A stretch of 10,109 nucleotides of DNA from positions 1-10,109 of the forward strand of contig JBIKLI010000147.1 in assembly GCA_044359885.1 (NCBI GenBank), read 5' to 3'. Source of the stretch: CAIOSQ01 sp044359885. GTDB lineage: Bacteria; Pseudomonadota; Alphaproteobacteria; CACIAM-22H2. The notes under the pieces were generated by a model. It ran no database searches, was not told the DNA's origin, and was given only the letters and a program-made list of their open reading frames with translations. A program made the translations under genes and the position numbers. Positions 1 to 8,100 of the stretch are shown here, piece after piece (within the stretch, counting starts at the first letter, position 1; the number at the start of each line of letters is the position of its first letter).

Positions 1-637
1 GTATCTCGCCGTCCCGGCCCAGGATCGGATCGATCTTGCCTGCCTTCGCCTGCGCGGTCAGGTCGGTGCAGAACTGGTCCAGCGGGCCGCCGCCGCGCGG
101 GGCCTCGCCACCCGCGGCCGCGGTCGAGCCCGGCGGCGGGGTGACCGCCGCCTGACCGGATTCCTCGCTGTCCTTGGCCACGGCGTCCAGGTTCTTGCGC
201 ACCGGATCGATCGGCAGCGCGAAGAGCGTCGGCGCGCTCTCCCTGGCGGCCCGCGCGAGCGTCTCGTCGGACAGCAGCGCCGCGACCAGATGGCCGCTGC
301 GGATACGGCCCTGATTGCCCTCGAGGCTTGCGATCAGCCACGCCTCGCGCATCCAGCTCACCAGGTCGACCGCCAGCCCCGGTGGCCGCGCGTTGCCCGA
401 GCGCATGCGATCGAGCGCACGGGTCAGTTCGGCGAGCACCTTGCCGGCATCGATCCCCGCGCGGCGCAGCAGCACCGCCGCGTCGGAGCCGTTCGCCTCG
501 ACAAGCTTGACGAGGAAATGCTCGATCTCGACGTTGTAGTGGGTCCGCGAGACGGTGAGCCCAAGCGCCGCCTCGAACTGCCGGCGAGCGACGTCGGTGA
601 GGCGCGCGATCAGGGATTTGAGGTCGATGGCAACCAT
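1..637 (-). CDS. clpV: Type VI secretion AAA+ ATPase ClpV/TssH, N-terminal part (cut by window edge)
   Basis: Translating the minus strand from the ATG at 637-635 gives 212 codons open to the left edge. Residues 1 to about 160 match the ClpV N-domain. The conserved stretch SRTHYNVEIEHFLVKLVE (residues 30-47) is diagnostic of ClpV over ClpA or ClpB. An Ala/Pro/Gly-rich linker follows (about 160-185), then LDQFCTDLTAQAKAGKIDP and ILGRDGEI (186-212), the entry to the first AAA+ domain. Both Walker motifs lie beyond the window. In the family, the N-domain binds the TssB/VipA sheath subunit and the hexamer disassembles contracted TssB/TssC sheath in the cytoplasm so that it can be reused. A GGGAGA Shine-Dalgarno-like sequence sits 10 bases before the ATG. 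The gene implies a type VI secretion cluster to the left. Family assignment is firm; whether the full gene is intact cannot be seen. Confidence 0.93.
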   Translation of the reverse strand, partial: MVAIDLKSLIARLTDVARRQFEAALGLTVSRTHYNVEIEHFLVKLVEANGSDAAVLLRRAGIDAGKVLAELTRALDRMRSGNARPPGLAVDLVSWMREAWLIASLEGNQGRIRSGHLVAALLSDETLARAARESAPTLFALPIDPVRKNLDAVAKDSEESGQAAVTPPPGSTAAAGGEAPRGGGPLDQFCTDLTAQAKAGKIDPILGRDGEI

Positions 638-903
638 GTCGTGGGCGTCTCCCGGATGCGAGGGCACTTGACCCCGTGACATTAGGGGCTTGTCGCACGG
701 CGCAGCAACTGCAAACGCGGCCGCTGCACGACCGACTCCATAGCATCGCGGCCGGCGATGCGCCTCTGCCGTTCGGATGACGCCGGCGAATAATCCTCGG
801 CCCGGCCGAGGGTTCCGGCTGGCGCCGGCTGCCGGGATAGGCCTAAATTCCTTGAGCTTTCCGCCCGGATCCGGTCGGCGGCGGCAATCAACGGGGAAAC
901 GGC
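638..903. promoter_or_regulatory. Divergent intergenic region between clpV and the methyltransferase gene
   Basis: These 266 bases lie between two start codons pointing away from each other, so promoters for both genes should be here unless clpV is read from elsewhere. I see no strong sigma-70 hexamers. On the minus strand a weak pair, TTGCTG and TAATGT with an 18-base spacer (703-708 and 679-684 on the plus strand), would point to clpV, but each matches consensus at only three of six positions. The region is locally less GC-rich near 841-860 and contains a perfect short hairpin, listed separately. GGGGAA at 893-898 is a likely ribosome binding site for the methyltransferase gene. Confidence 0.4.
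795..811. repeat. Short perfect inverted repeat (7-bp stem, 3-base loop)
   Basis: CCTCGGC and GCCGAGG are exact reverse complements separated by CCG. The hairpin sits about 93 bases before the methyltransferase ATG in the divergent intergenic region. There is no T-run after it on the plus strand, so it is not a classical terminator. It could be an operator half-site pair or chance in GC-rich DNA. Confidence 0.3.
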
Positions 904-2451
904 ATGGCCTCCTGGAACGAAGGATACGTCGTCGACGCGCCCTACACGACCGAGTTCTTCGCGGAGATCTCGCCGGGCTGGATCGCGACCACGGCGACGC
1001 TGCTCGGCTATCGCGCGCCGGACCTGTCCCGGCCCTTCCGCTGGGCCGAACTCGGCTGCGGCAATGGCCTTTCGCCGAGCATCTTCGCCGCGACCAACCC
1101 GTTGGGCGAGTTCCACGGTTTCGACTTCAACCCCGACCATGTCGCCAGCGCCCGGCACCTTGCCGACAAGGCGAACTTGTCCAATGTCCATTTTCACGAG
1201 ATGTCCTTCGGCGAAGTGGCGGAGGCCGAGGACGGACGTTTCCCGAAATTCGACTTCATCGTCGCGCACGGGATCTGGAGCTGGGTGGCGCCGGCCGTAC
1301 GTGGCCACATGGTGTCGATCATGCGCCGCCACCTCGCCCCCGGCGGCTTCGTGTATCTGAGCTACAACTGTCTCGCCGGCTGGGCGGCCCTCATGCCGCT
1401 GCAGCGCTTCCTGCTCGAATGGGCGCGTGCCAACCCCGGAGGCTCCGTCGAGCGGGCGCGCGACGCGATCGCCTTCGCGCGTGAATTGTCCAAGACCGAT
1501 GCCGCCTTCTTCGCCGCCAACCCGACCATCGCGGCGCGCCTCGAACGCACCCAGGGCCTCGATCCGCGCTACCTGTCCCACGAATATCTCAACGGGCACT
1601 GGTCGCCGGCGACGTTCAGCGAGGTTGCCGACACGCTCGACGAGGCCAAGCTCGGCTTCGTGGGCAGCGCGACGCTGATCGAGAACATCGATGCCATCAG
1701 CCAGCCCCCTGGCGCCCTCAAGATGCTGCAGGGCGTCTCCAATCCCCGGCTGCGCGAGACCCTGCGCGACCTGTCGGCGGCGCGCTCCTTCCGGCGCGAT
1801 CTCTATCGCCGCGGCGTCGAGCGCCTGCCCGCCGGCGAGCATCGCGACGCTCTGGACGCCATCGTCCTGGTCGGAACCGGCCGCGCGGTGGAAGGCGAGA
1901 TCAAGGTTCCGACCGGCACCGGCCAGTTCGGGCTGCATCCGGACCTGCTGGCGCAGATCCGCGGCCGTCTGGAGCAGGGGCCGATGCCGTTCGAGGAACT
2001 GCGCCGCCTGCCCGCTCTTGCCGTGCAACCGCTGCCCGAAGCTCTCCAGGCCCTCGCCTTCCTGATGAGCGCCGGGCTTGCCCATCCCGTCCCCTCCGCC
2101 ACGCCCTCCGCCGCCGCCATCGCCGCATCCAAGGCGCTCAACGCGGCGATCGGCGGTCAGAACGCGCGCGGCTGGGCCATGTCGACGCTCGCCGCCCCCG
2201 CCATCGGTACCGGGCTGCGCGTCGACGTCCCCGAGACGATGACGCTCGCCGAACGCCTGGCGGGACAGGATGGCGCCGAAGCGATCGCCGAACGGCTCGT
2301 CTTCCATCTCGCCCGCAGCGGCCGCAGCGTCGTCAAGTCCGGCGCCCCGATCACCGACCCGGACGCCGCGCGGGCCGAGATGGTCGCAACGGTGTCCCGC
2401 ATGCTGGCCGAGCGCGGCGATGTCTGGCGTCGGCTCGGCATGCTCCCGTAG
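904..2451 (+). CDS. SAM-dependent methyltransferase with methyltransferase regulatory domain (PKMT-like)
   Basis: 515 residues. The N-terminal class I Rossmann domain shows motif I as AELGCGNG (residues 48-55), an acidic motif II region FDFNPDH (73-79), and the motif IV-like stretch FDFIVAHGIWSWV (116-128), then a beta-strand LAPGGFVYLSYN (144-155). Residues from about 210 onward fit the predicted methyltransferase regulatory domain (PF10119) plus a helical C-terminal region. This layout is that of the rickettsial protein-lysine methyltransferases PKMT1/PKMT2, which modify outer-membrane protein OmpB. It suggests a protein substrate, but nothing in the sequence identifies it. There is no signal peptide, so it should be cytoplasmic. 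The ATG at 904 is preceded by GGGGAA at 5-base spacing. It diverges from clpV, hinting at (not proving) a link with type VI secretion. A small-molecule methyltransferase remains possible. Confidence 0.85.
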   Translation: MASWNEGYVVDAPYTTEFFAEISPGWIATTATLLGYRAPDLSRPFRWAELGCGNGLSPSIFAATNPLGEFHGFDFNPDHVASARHLADKANLSNVHFHEMSFGEVAEAEDGRFPKFDFIVAHGIWSWVAPAVRGHMVSIMRRHLAPGGFVYLSYNCLAGWAALMPLQRFLLEWARANPGGSVERARDAIAFARELSKTDAAFFAANPTIAARLERTQGLDPRYLSHEYLNGHWSPATFSEVADTLDEAKLGFVGSATLIENIDAISQPPGALKMLQGVSNPRLRETLRDLSAARSFRRDLYRRGVERLPAGEHRDALDAIVLVGTGRAVEGEIKVPTGTGQFGLHPDLLAQIRGRLEQGPMPFEELRRLPALAVQPLPEALQALAFLMSAGLAHPVPSATPSAAAIAASKALNAAIGGQNARGWAMSTLAAPAIGTGLRVDVPETMTLAERLAGQDGAEAIAERLVFHLARSGRSVVKSGAPITDPDAARAEMVATVSRMLAERGDVWRRLGMLP

Positions 2452-2547
2452 CGCGGGATCGTCGGAGGTGGAGCCGCCGCAAACGTGACCCCAGCCGCTT
2501 CGACGAAATTCCCGTCCGCGCGCAGCCGAATTCCCTCGATCCCGGCG

Positions 2548-2845
2548 AACATGTCGCCGCCGCCTGCGAAGCCCGAAGAACGCGCCGATCGACGGCGTCT
2601 GCGTCAAGGCAGATCTGGAACAAGGCCCCGCTCCCGAACCCGGGCGTGACGACGTCCTCGCCTTGGGCAGTCTCGCCGCCCGCAAGAGCACCGAGTTCCA
2701 CGCCGCGATCGAAGGTCCGCAGCCAAACCTGCGGCACATCCCGGCATGCCCCTCCGACGTCATCCCCGTCGAGATGGTCTTCGCCAGGCTGAAGGCCCTC
2801 CTCAGCAAGGCAGCGGGGCGCCGCGCCGACGCATGCCGGCGCCGT
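2548..2845 (+). pseudogene. Remnant of an IS630-family DDE transposase (C-terminal half)
   Basis: Read in the frame of codon 2576, the translation runs APIDGVCVKADLEQ, then GRDDVLALGSLAARKS, then DVIPVEMVFARLKALLSKAA. This lines up with the IS630-type pattern of GPING, VVMDNLGSHKS and NPIEMAFAKLKALLRKAA. The final catalytic Glu survives (GAG at 2771-2773) in VIPVE. The preceding catalytic Asp of the MDN motif is replaced by Gly (2666-2668), and SPDLNP has become CPSDVIP. The N-terminal half with the first Asp is not recognisable, and homology fades after about 2845. The piece cannot encode an active transposase. No terminal inverted repeats or target duplication could be identified. Boundaries are approximate. 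Confidence 0.72.
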
Positions 2846-3430
2846 GTCGGTGCACGCGGCTCTGCTGCGGGCGTCTTTCTCGGTCCGTTCGGCGCGTCGG
2901 CCGCTGGAGCAGATCGGCGAGTGGGCTGTCCAGAGGTCGCGCTACATGACCCTGGAAACCATCGCCGATCTGCGCGACGACGACGTTGTCGGGTTGCCCG
3001 TCGTGGCAGCCTCATCCGAGCCGAAACCGGGCCGGAACATGCATCAAGGTCGACCGGCGTCGTTTCGAGCCGGGCATCGCCAGCCGCGTCGAGGCGCCGT
3101 GTCGCGGCCGGACCATCGCCGGCGCCGCCGGCGCGGTCTCCTGCGCCGACATCGCGCTGGCGATCCAGGACCATCTCTTGCGGCTCGACGCGCTTCGCCA
3201 AACGAGAGAGCTCATGTCGCGCGAACTGCGTCGCACGACGCCGGGAGCCCTGTCGACCACGCCCGCGTCGACGCCGATCGAGGCCGGGCTCTGCCGCATG
3301 GGTCCTTGCAGTTCCTGGGGACGAAGGATCGCGCCAGCCGGGGCAGCCCCGACCTGAAATGTTTTGTCACGATCCCGCGCGGCAGCGTCGCGCGAAACGG
3401 CGCAAGGAGGTCTTGCACAGGAGCCCCCCC
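2846..3430. other. Gap without a convincing gene; decayed coding DNA and upstream region of the efflux operon
   Basis: Several plus-strand frames stay open here, as expected at this GC content, but none has a good ribosome binding site with a family match. Two stretches read more like protein than the rest. One in the frame of 2844 includes RRPLEQIGEWAVQRS and MTLETIADLRDDDVVGLPV. Another, about 3043-3250, includes SCADIALAIQDHLLRLDAL and RQTRELMSRELR. They lie in different frames, consistent with frameshifted remnants. The end, 3356-3430, is presumably the leader of the adaptor gene: a less GC-rich patch (GAAATGTTTTGTCAC near 3356) may be part of a promoter, and two Shine-Dalgarno-like sequences occur at 3404-3410 (AAGGAGG) and 3419-3423 (AGGAG). 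Confidence 0.5.
3419..3423 (+). promoter_or_regulatory. Ribosome binding site deciding the adaptor start
   Basis: AGGAG ends 7 bases before the ATG at 3431, the standard spacing, and is followed by a clear signal peptide. The reading frame stays open far upstream (to before 2663), through the transposase scar, so this site is what fixes the start. A stronger-looking AAGGAGG at 3404-3410 is too far upstream for this ATG (20 bases). Confidence 0.7.
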
Positions 3431-5092
3431 ATGCCCATGCCCGCCCTCCCCATCCCGCGCGCCGTGCGCGCGGCGCTCGCGGCGCTCGCGACGCTCTTCG
3501 CCACAGGCATCTCGGGCGCGCATGAAGGCCACGACCACGGCGCACCTCCGGAGCCCGTCGCCGCGGCGCTTCCGCGCGCGGAGGCGCATGGCGACGTCTT
3601 CGAGGTGGTGGCGATCCTCCAACCGGGCGGCGCCCTCGTCCTGACGCTCGACCGTTACCGCGACAACGTTCCGCTCGATGGCGCCATCGCGCTCGGGATC
3701 GATGGCCAGGAGATCGCCGTGGAACGCCAGGGGATCGGGCTGTTCGTCGCCAGGCACCCGCTGCTCGAGCGGGCAGGCCGTCGCGACCTTGTCTTCACGG
3801 TCTCGGCCGGAGACGAAATGGATCTCCTGGCCGCCACGCTGGAGATCCCGGCGCCGCCGGCCGCGCCCACCGCGGCGCATGGCTGGCGCGCGCTGCTTGA
3901 TGGCGGCGCGACGCAAGGCGGCATCGCGCTCGCCCTGCTCGTGGTCGGCGCCCTGCTCGGGCGCGCGACCGTCCGCCGGCCGCTGCCGCCGATGGTCGAG
4001 GAGCCTGGCGGGCCCCCGGTCACGCGCGCCGGCCTTGCGGTCGCCATCGCACTCCTCGCCGGCACCGCGGATGCGCAGCAGTTTCCGTTCGTCGGCGAGG
4101 CCCCGCGCCGGATGCAGGACGGCGCGATCTTCGTCCCGAAGCCGTCCCAGCGCCTCCTCGGGATACGTACCGTGATCACGGAGGATGGCGAGGCCGCCGC
4201 CACTCTGCGCATGGTCGGCACGCTCGTGCCCGACCCGAACGCATCGGGGCGGGTACAGGCAAGCCAGAAAGGACGCCTGGAGCCGGGAGATAGGGGCTTC
4301 CCGGTCCTTGGCCAGCGCGTCGAGCGCGGCGACGTGCTCGCCCATGTCACGCCGGCCTACAGCGCGGCCGAGCGCGGCAGCCTGATCCAGAATGCCGCCG
4401 AACTGGACGCGCTTGTCTCCATCCTCGAAGCCCGCGTGCGACGGCTTACCTCGCTGCGCGGCACGGTCGCGGAGCGCGAGATCTCCGACGCGCGCGCGGA
4501 GCTCGAGGGCGCGCGGCAGCGGCGGACCGCGATCCAGCCCGCGCTCTTCGGCCGCGAGGCGCTCGTCGCGCCTGTCTCCGGCATCGTCTCGACCGTGCGG
4601 GGCGCGGTCGGCCAGATCGTCGAAAGCACCGCGACGATCGTCGAGATCGTCGATCCCGGAAGGCTCTGGGTGGAAGCCCTCGCCTTCGAGCGCGCCGCGC
4701 TCGCGGACATCGTCGCCGCTAGCGCCACGCTCCCCGACGGGCGGGTCCTCGACCTCGGCTTCGTCGGCCGCGGCCTGACCGCGCGCCAGCAGGCCGTGCC
4801 GGTCAACTTCCGCGTCGCGGCGCCACCTCATGACGCGCCGATCGGCACCTCGGTCCTGGTGACGGTTCGCACCGCGCGCACCGTTCGCGGGATCGTGCTT
4901 CCCGCGGACGCCGTGGTGCGCGGCGCGGAAGGGCCGCCGGTGGTCTACGAACATGCGGCCGCGGAACGCTTCGTCCCGCGCCAGGTGCGCGCGCAGCCGC
5001 TCGACGGTGCGCGCGTCGTCGTGACGGCGGGCCTGGAGGCTGGCCGCCGCGTCGTGGTCCACGGCGCCGCGCTGGTCGCGCAGGTCCGCTGA
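3431..5092 (+). CDS. RND efflux periplasmic adaptor (HlyD/CusB/CzcB family) with His-rich N-terminal module
   Basis: 553 residues, longer than the roughly 350-450 typical of metal RND adaptors. Residues 1-30 are a signal peptide (hydrophobic AALAALATLFATG, ending SGA), followed at once by HEGHDHG (31-37), a likely metal-binding cluster. A beta-rich domain spans about 50-140. A hydrophobic segment (163-177), an Arg-containing stretch (178-199) and a second signal-like segment GLAVAIALLAGTADA (201-215) come next. The adaptor core follows: lipoyl half-motifs near 270-305 and 378-405 (LVAPVSGIVSTVRGAVGQIV), a helical hairpin between them (about 310-370), and beta-barrel and membrane-proximal domains to the C-terminus, including GIVLPADAVV (487-496). 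Adaptors link the inner-membrane permease to an outer-membrane channel. The permease starts 15 bases after the stop, so the two are co-transcribed. The metal is not defined by this protein. Confidence 0.88.
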   Translation: MPMPALPIPRAVRAALAALATLFATGISGAHEGHDHGAPPEPVAAALPRAEAHGDVFEVVAILQPGGALVLTLDRYRDNVPLDGAIALGIDGQEIAVERQGIGLFVARHPLLERAGRRDLVFTVSAGDEMDLLAATLEIPAPPAAPTAAHGWRALLDGGATQGGIALALLVVGALLGRATVRRPLPPMVEEPGGPPVTRAGLAVAIALLAGTADAQQFPFVGEAPRRMQDGAIFVPKPSQRLLGIRTVITEDGEAAATLRMVGTLVPDPNASGRVQASQKGRLEPGDRGFPVLGQRVERGDVLAHVTPAYSAAERGSLIQNAAELDALVSILEARVRRLTSLRGTVAEREISDARAELEGARQRRTAIQPALFGREALVAPVSGIVSTVRGAVGQIVESTATIVEIVDPGRLWVEALAFERAALADIVAASATLPDGRVLDLGFVGRGLTARQQAVPVNFRVAAPPHDAPIGTSVLVTVRTARTVRGIVLPADAVVRGAEGPPVVYEHAAAERFVPRQVRAQPLDGARVVVTAGLEAGRRVVVHGAALVAQVR

Positions 5093-5107
5093 GGCGAGCG
5101 CGCGCCC

Positions 5108-8100
5108 ATGCTGTTCAACGCCATCGTCGGCTTCTCGCTGCGCAACCGGCTCTTCGTGCTCGCGTTTGCCATGCTCGCGAGCCTCTATGGCCTGTTCGCG
5201 CTCTCGCGGATGCCGGTGGACGTGTTCCCGGACCTCAACAAGCCCACCGTCACGCTGATGACCGAGGCTGAGGGTTTCGCGCCCGAGGAGATCGAGCAAC
5301 TCGTGACGTTCCCGATCGAGACGTCGGTCAACGGCCTTCCCGGCGTGACCCGGGTCCGCTCCGTGTCCACTGTCGGGTTATCGATCGTCTATGTCGAGTT
5401 CGACTGGAACGTCGACATCTGGCGCGCGCGCCAGCAGGTGGGCGAGCGGCTCGGCCAGGTCCAGCAGCAGCTCCCCGCGCGGGTGATGCCGTCGATGGCG
5501 CCGGTCTCGTCGATCATGGGCGAGATCATGCTGGTCGCAATGACCGCGCCTTCGGGCGGCGCCATCGGGCCGATGGAGCTGCGCGACCTCGCCGACTGGA
5601 CCATGCGCCCTCGCCTGCTGACGATTCCCGGCGTCTCCCAGGTCACGCCGATCGGGGGCGAGGTGCGCCAGTTCCGGGTCATGCCGGACCTCGAGCGGCT
5701 CCATGCGCTCGACCTCGCGAGCGACCAACTCGTGGCTGCGTTGCGCCAGTTCGGCGCGAACGCGGGCGGCGGCTATGTCGATCAGGCCGGACGGGAGTTC
5801 CTCATCCGGAACATCGGGCGCTCCACCTCGCTCGAGGACCTGCGCAACGCCACCGTCGGCTTCCGCGACGGCCAGTCGATCGTCCTCCAGCAGGTGGCTC
5901 GCGTCGAACACGGTGCCCGGTTCAAGCGCGGGGCTGCCGGGGTCGACGGCCAGGAGGCCGTCATCCTCGCCATCGCGAAGCAGCCGGGCGCCGACACGAT
6001 CAGGCTGACCCGCGCGGTGGAGGTCGCGCTCGCGGAGCTCCAGGCCGGGATGCCCCGGGGCGTCGTCGCCGACCGGGTGAAATTCCGGCAGGCCGACTTC
6101 ATCGCGCGCTCGATCGAGAACCTGACGCAGGTGCTCGCCGAGGCCTTCGTCGTCGTGGCCCTCGTCCTGCTCGCCTTCCTCCTGAACGCGCGAACGACCT
6201 TCATCTCGCTCCTCGCCATACCGCTGTCGATCCTCGTGACCGTCATCGTCTTCTCGGCCTTCGGACTGTCGATCAACACGATGACGCTGGGCGGCCTCGC
6301 GATCGCGGTCGGGGAACTGGTCGACGACGCGGTCGTGGACGTCGAGAACATCCTGCGTCGCCTCAAGGAGAACGCGGCGCGCGCAACCCCGGAGCCGGTC
6401 GCGCGCATCGTCGCCGCCGCGAGTTCGGAGGTGCGCTCCGGCATCGTCTACGCGACGATGGTGGTCGTGCTCGTCTTCCTGCCGCTCTTCGCACTCGGCG
6501 GCATCGAGGGACGGCTCTTCGCGCCGCTCGGCATCGCCTACATCGTCTCGATCCTGTGCTCCCTGCTCGTTGCGGTGACGGTCACGCCCGCGCTCAGCGC
6601 GTGGCTGCTTCCCGGCATGCGCCGCATGCGCGCAGGCGACGGCGCGATGGTACGGCTCCTCAAGGCCGGGCAGGAAAAGCTGCTGCGGCGGGCTTTCGCG
6701 CACAGGTCGCTCGCGATCGGGACGTCCTTCGCCGCCGTCGTCGTCGCCGCCGCGAGCGTGCCCTTCCTGCCTCGCGCCTTCCTGCCGCCGTTCAACGAAG
6801 GGACGCTGGTCGTCAACCTGACCTACCAGCCGGGCATCTCGCTCGCGGAATCCGCCTCCCTCGGACGCGTCGCCGAGCGGCTGCTGATGGCGATCCCCGA
6901 GGTCAAGGGCGTCGGGCGCCGCACCGGGCGCGCCGAACTCGACGAACATGCCGAGGGTGTCCATTCCTCCGAGCTGGACATCGATCTGCGCGACGTCGGG
7001 CGGCCACGCGCCGCGGTCCTCGCGGAGATCCGCGCCCGGCTTGCGGCGCTTCCGGCCGCGGTCAACATCGGGCAGCCGATCGGCCACAGGCTGGACCACA
7101 TGCTTTCGGGCGTGCGCGCGCAGATCGCGCTGAAGATCCACGGCGACGACCTCGACACGCTGCGCACGCTCGGCGAGACCCTGCGCGGTCGGCTCGCGGC
7201 CAACGTCCCGGGCCTCGCGGACCTGCAGCTCGAGCGGCTGGTGCGCATCCCCCAGCTGCGGATCGCCGTGGATCACGAGCGCGCCGCGCTCTACGGGGTC
7301 CCTGCGGCCGCGCTGACCGAGGCGCTCCAGACGCTGACGGGTGGGACGGTCGTGAGCCAGATCCTCGACGGCGCGCGACGCTTCGATGTTGTGCTGCGCC
7401 TCGCGGACGAGGATCGCACGACGGCGCGGCTGGCGGAGGCGCTCGTGCCCACGCCCCACGGGCGCGTGCCGCTTGGCCTGCTGGCACGCGTCGAGGAAGG
7501 CGACGGACCGAACCAGATCCTGCGCGAGGGCGCGCGGCGGCGCATCGTCGTCCTCGCCAATGCGGCGCCCGGGGCCGACATGGCGAGGGTTGTCGCCGGC
7601 ATCCGCGCCGAGATCGGGGGCATGCGCCTCCCTCCCGGGTATTCGGCGACCCTCGAGGGCACGTTCCAGGCCCAGGAGGACGCGATGCGAATGATCGCCG
7701 TACTCGCCGCGATCTCGCTCTGCCTCGTCTTCGTCGTGCTGTACTCCCGCTACCGGTCGGTCATGCTCGCGGCGATCGTGATGGCGAGCATACCCCTCTC
7801 GCTCGTCGGCGCCGTCGCGGCGATCTGGATCTCCGGCCAGCTGCTTTCCGTCGCGACGCTGGTCGGCTTCGTCACGCTCGCGGGCATAGCGGCGCGCAAC
7901 GGCATCCTCAAGGTCAGCCACTACCTCAACCTCGCACTCCACGAAGGCGAGCGCTGGGGCCTGGCGCTCGTCCTGCGCGGGTCGTCGGAGAGGCTGACGC
8001 CCGTCCTGATGACGGCGCTATCCGCGGGCCTCGCGCTCGTGCCGCTTGCCATCGGCGCCGACGCGCCGGGCAAGGAGATCCTGCACCCCGTCGCGATCAC

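Noticed and set aside
2450..2552. Minus-strand stretch reading FAGIEGIRLRADGNFVEAAG
   Set aside because: It looks protein-like, but the frame continues into the antisense of the methyltransferase, has no recognisable family, and lies next to the transposase scar. Not enough to call a gene.
682..3201. Very long open frame on the minus strand (839 codons)
   Set aside because: It lies antisense to the methyltransferase and the transposase remnant. Its translation is rich in Arg, Gly, Asp and Ala without domains, as expected from the complement of high-GC coding DNA.
3355..3395. Sigma-70 promoter with TTGTCA at 3364-3369
   Set aside because: No acceptable -10 box at 16-18 bases downstream; the sequence there is GC-only.
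2663..3430. Upstream extension of the adaptor reading frame
   Set aside because: The frame is open through the transposase remnant, but the extension carries transposase-like sequence and low-complexity Arg-rich translation. The ATG at 3431 has a good ribosome binding site and signal peptide.
3404..3430. Possible leader peptide from AAGGAGG at 3404-3410
   Set aside because: The only nearby start is a TTG 2 bases after the site, in frame with the adaptor, and the spacing is too short. It is better seen as an unused Shine-Dalgarno-like sequence.
3212..5299. Long minus-strand open frame opposite the adaptor (695 codons)
   Set aside because: Low-complexity Arg/Asp/Glu-rich translation with no motifs, fully antisense to a well-supported adaptor gene.
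5378..7942. Long minus-strand open frame opposite the permease (854 codons)
   Set aside because: Its composition (Asp, Arg, Glu, His repeats) is that of an antisense shadow. The plus strand holds a full-length RND permease with all expected motifs.
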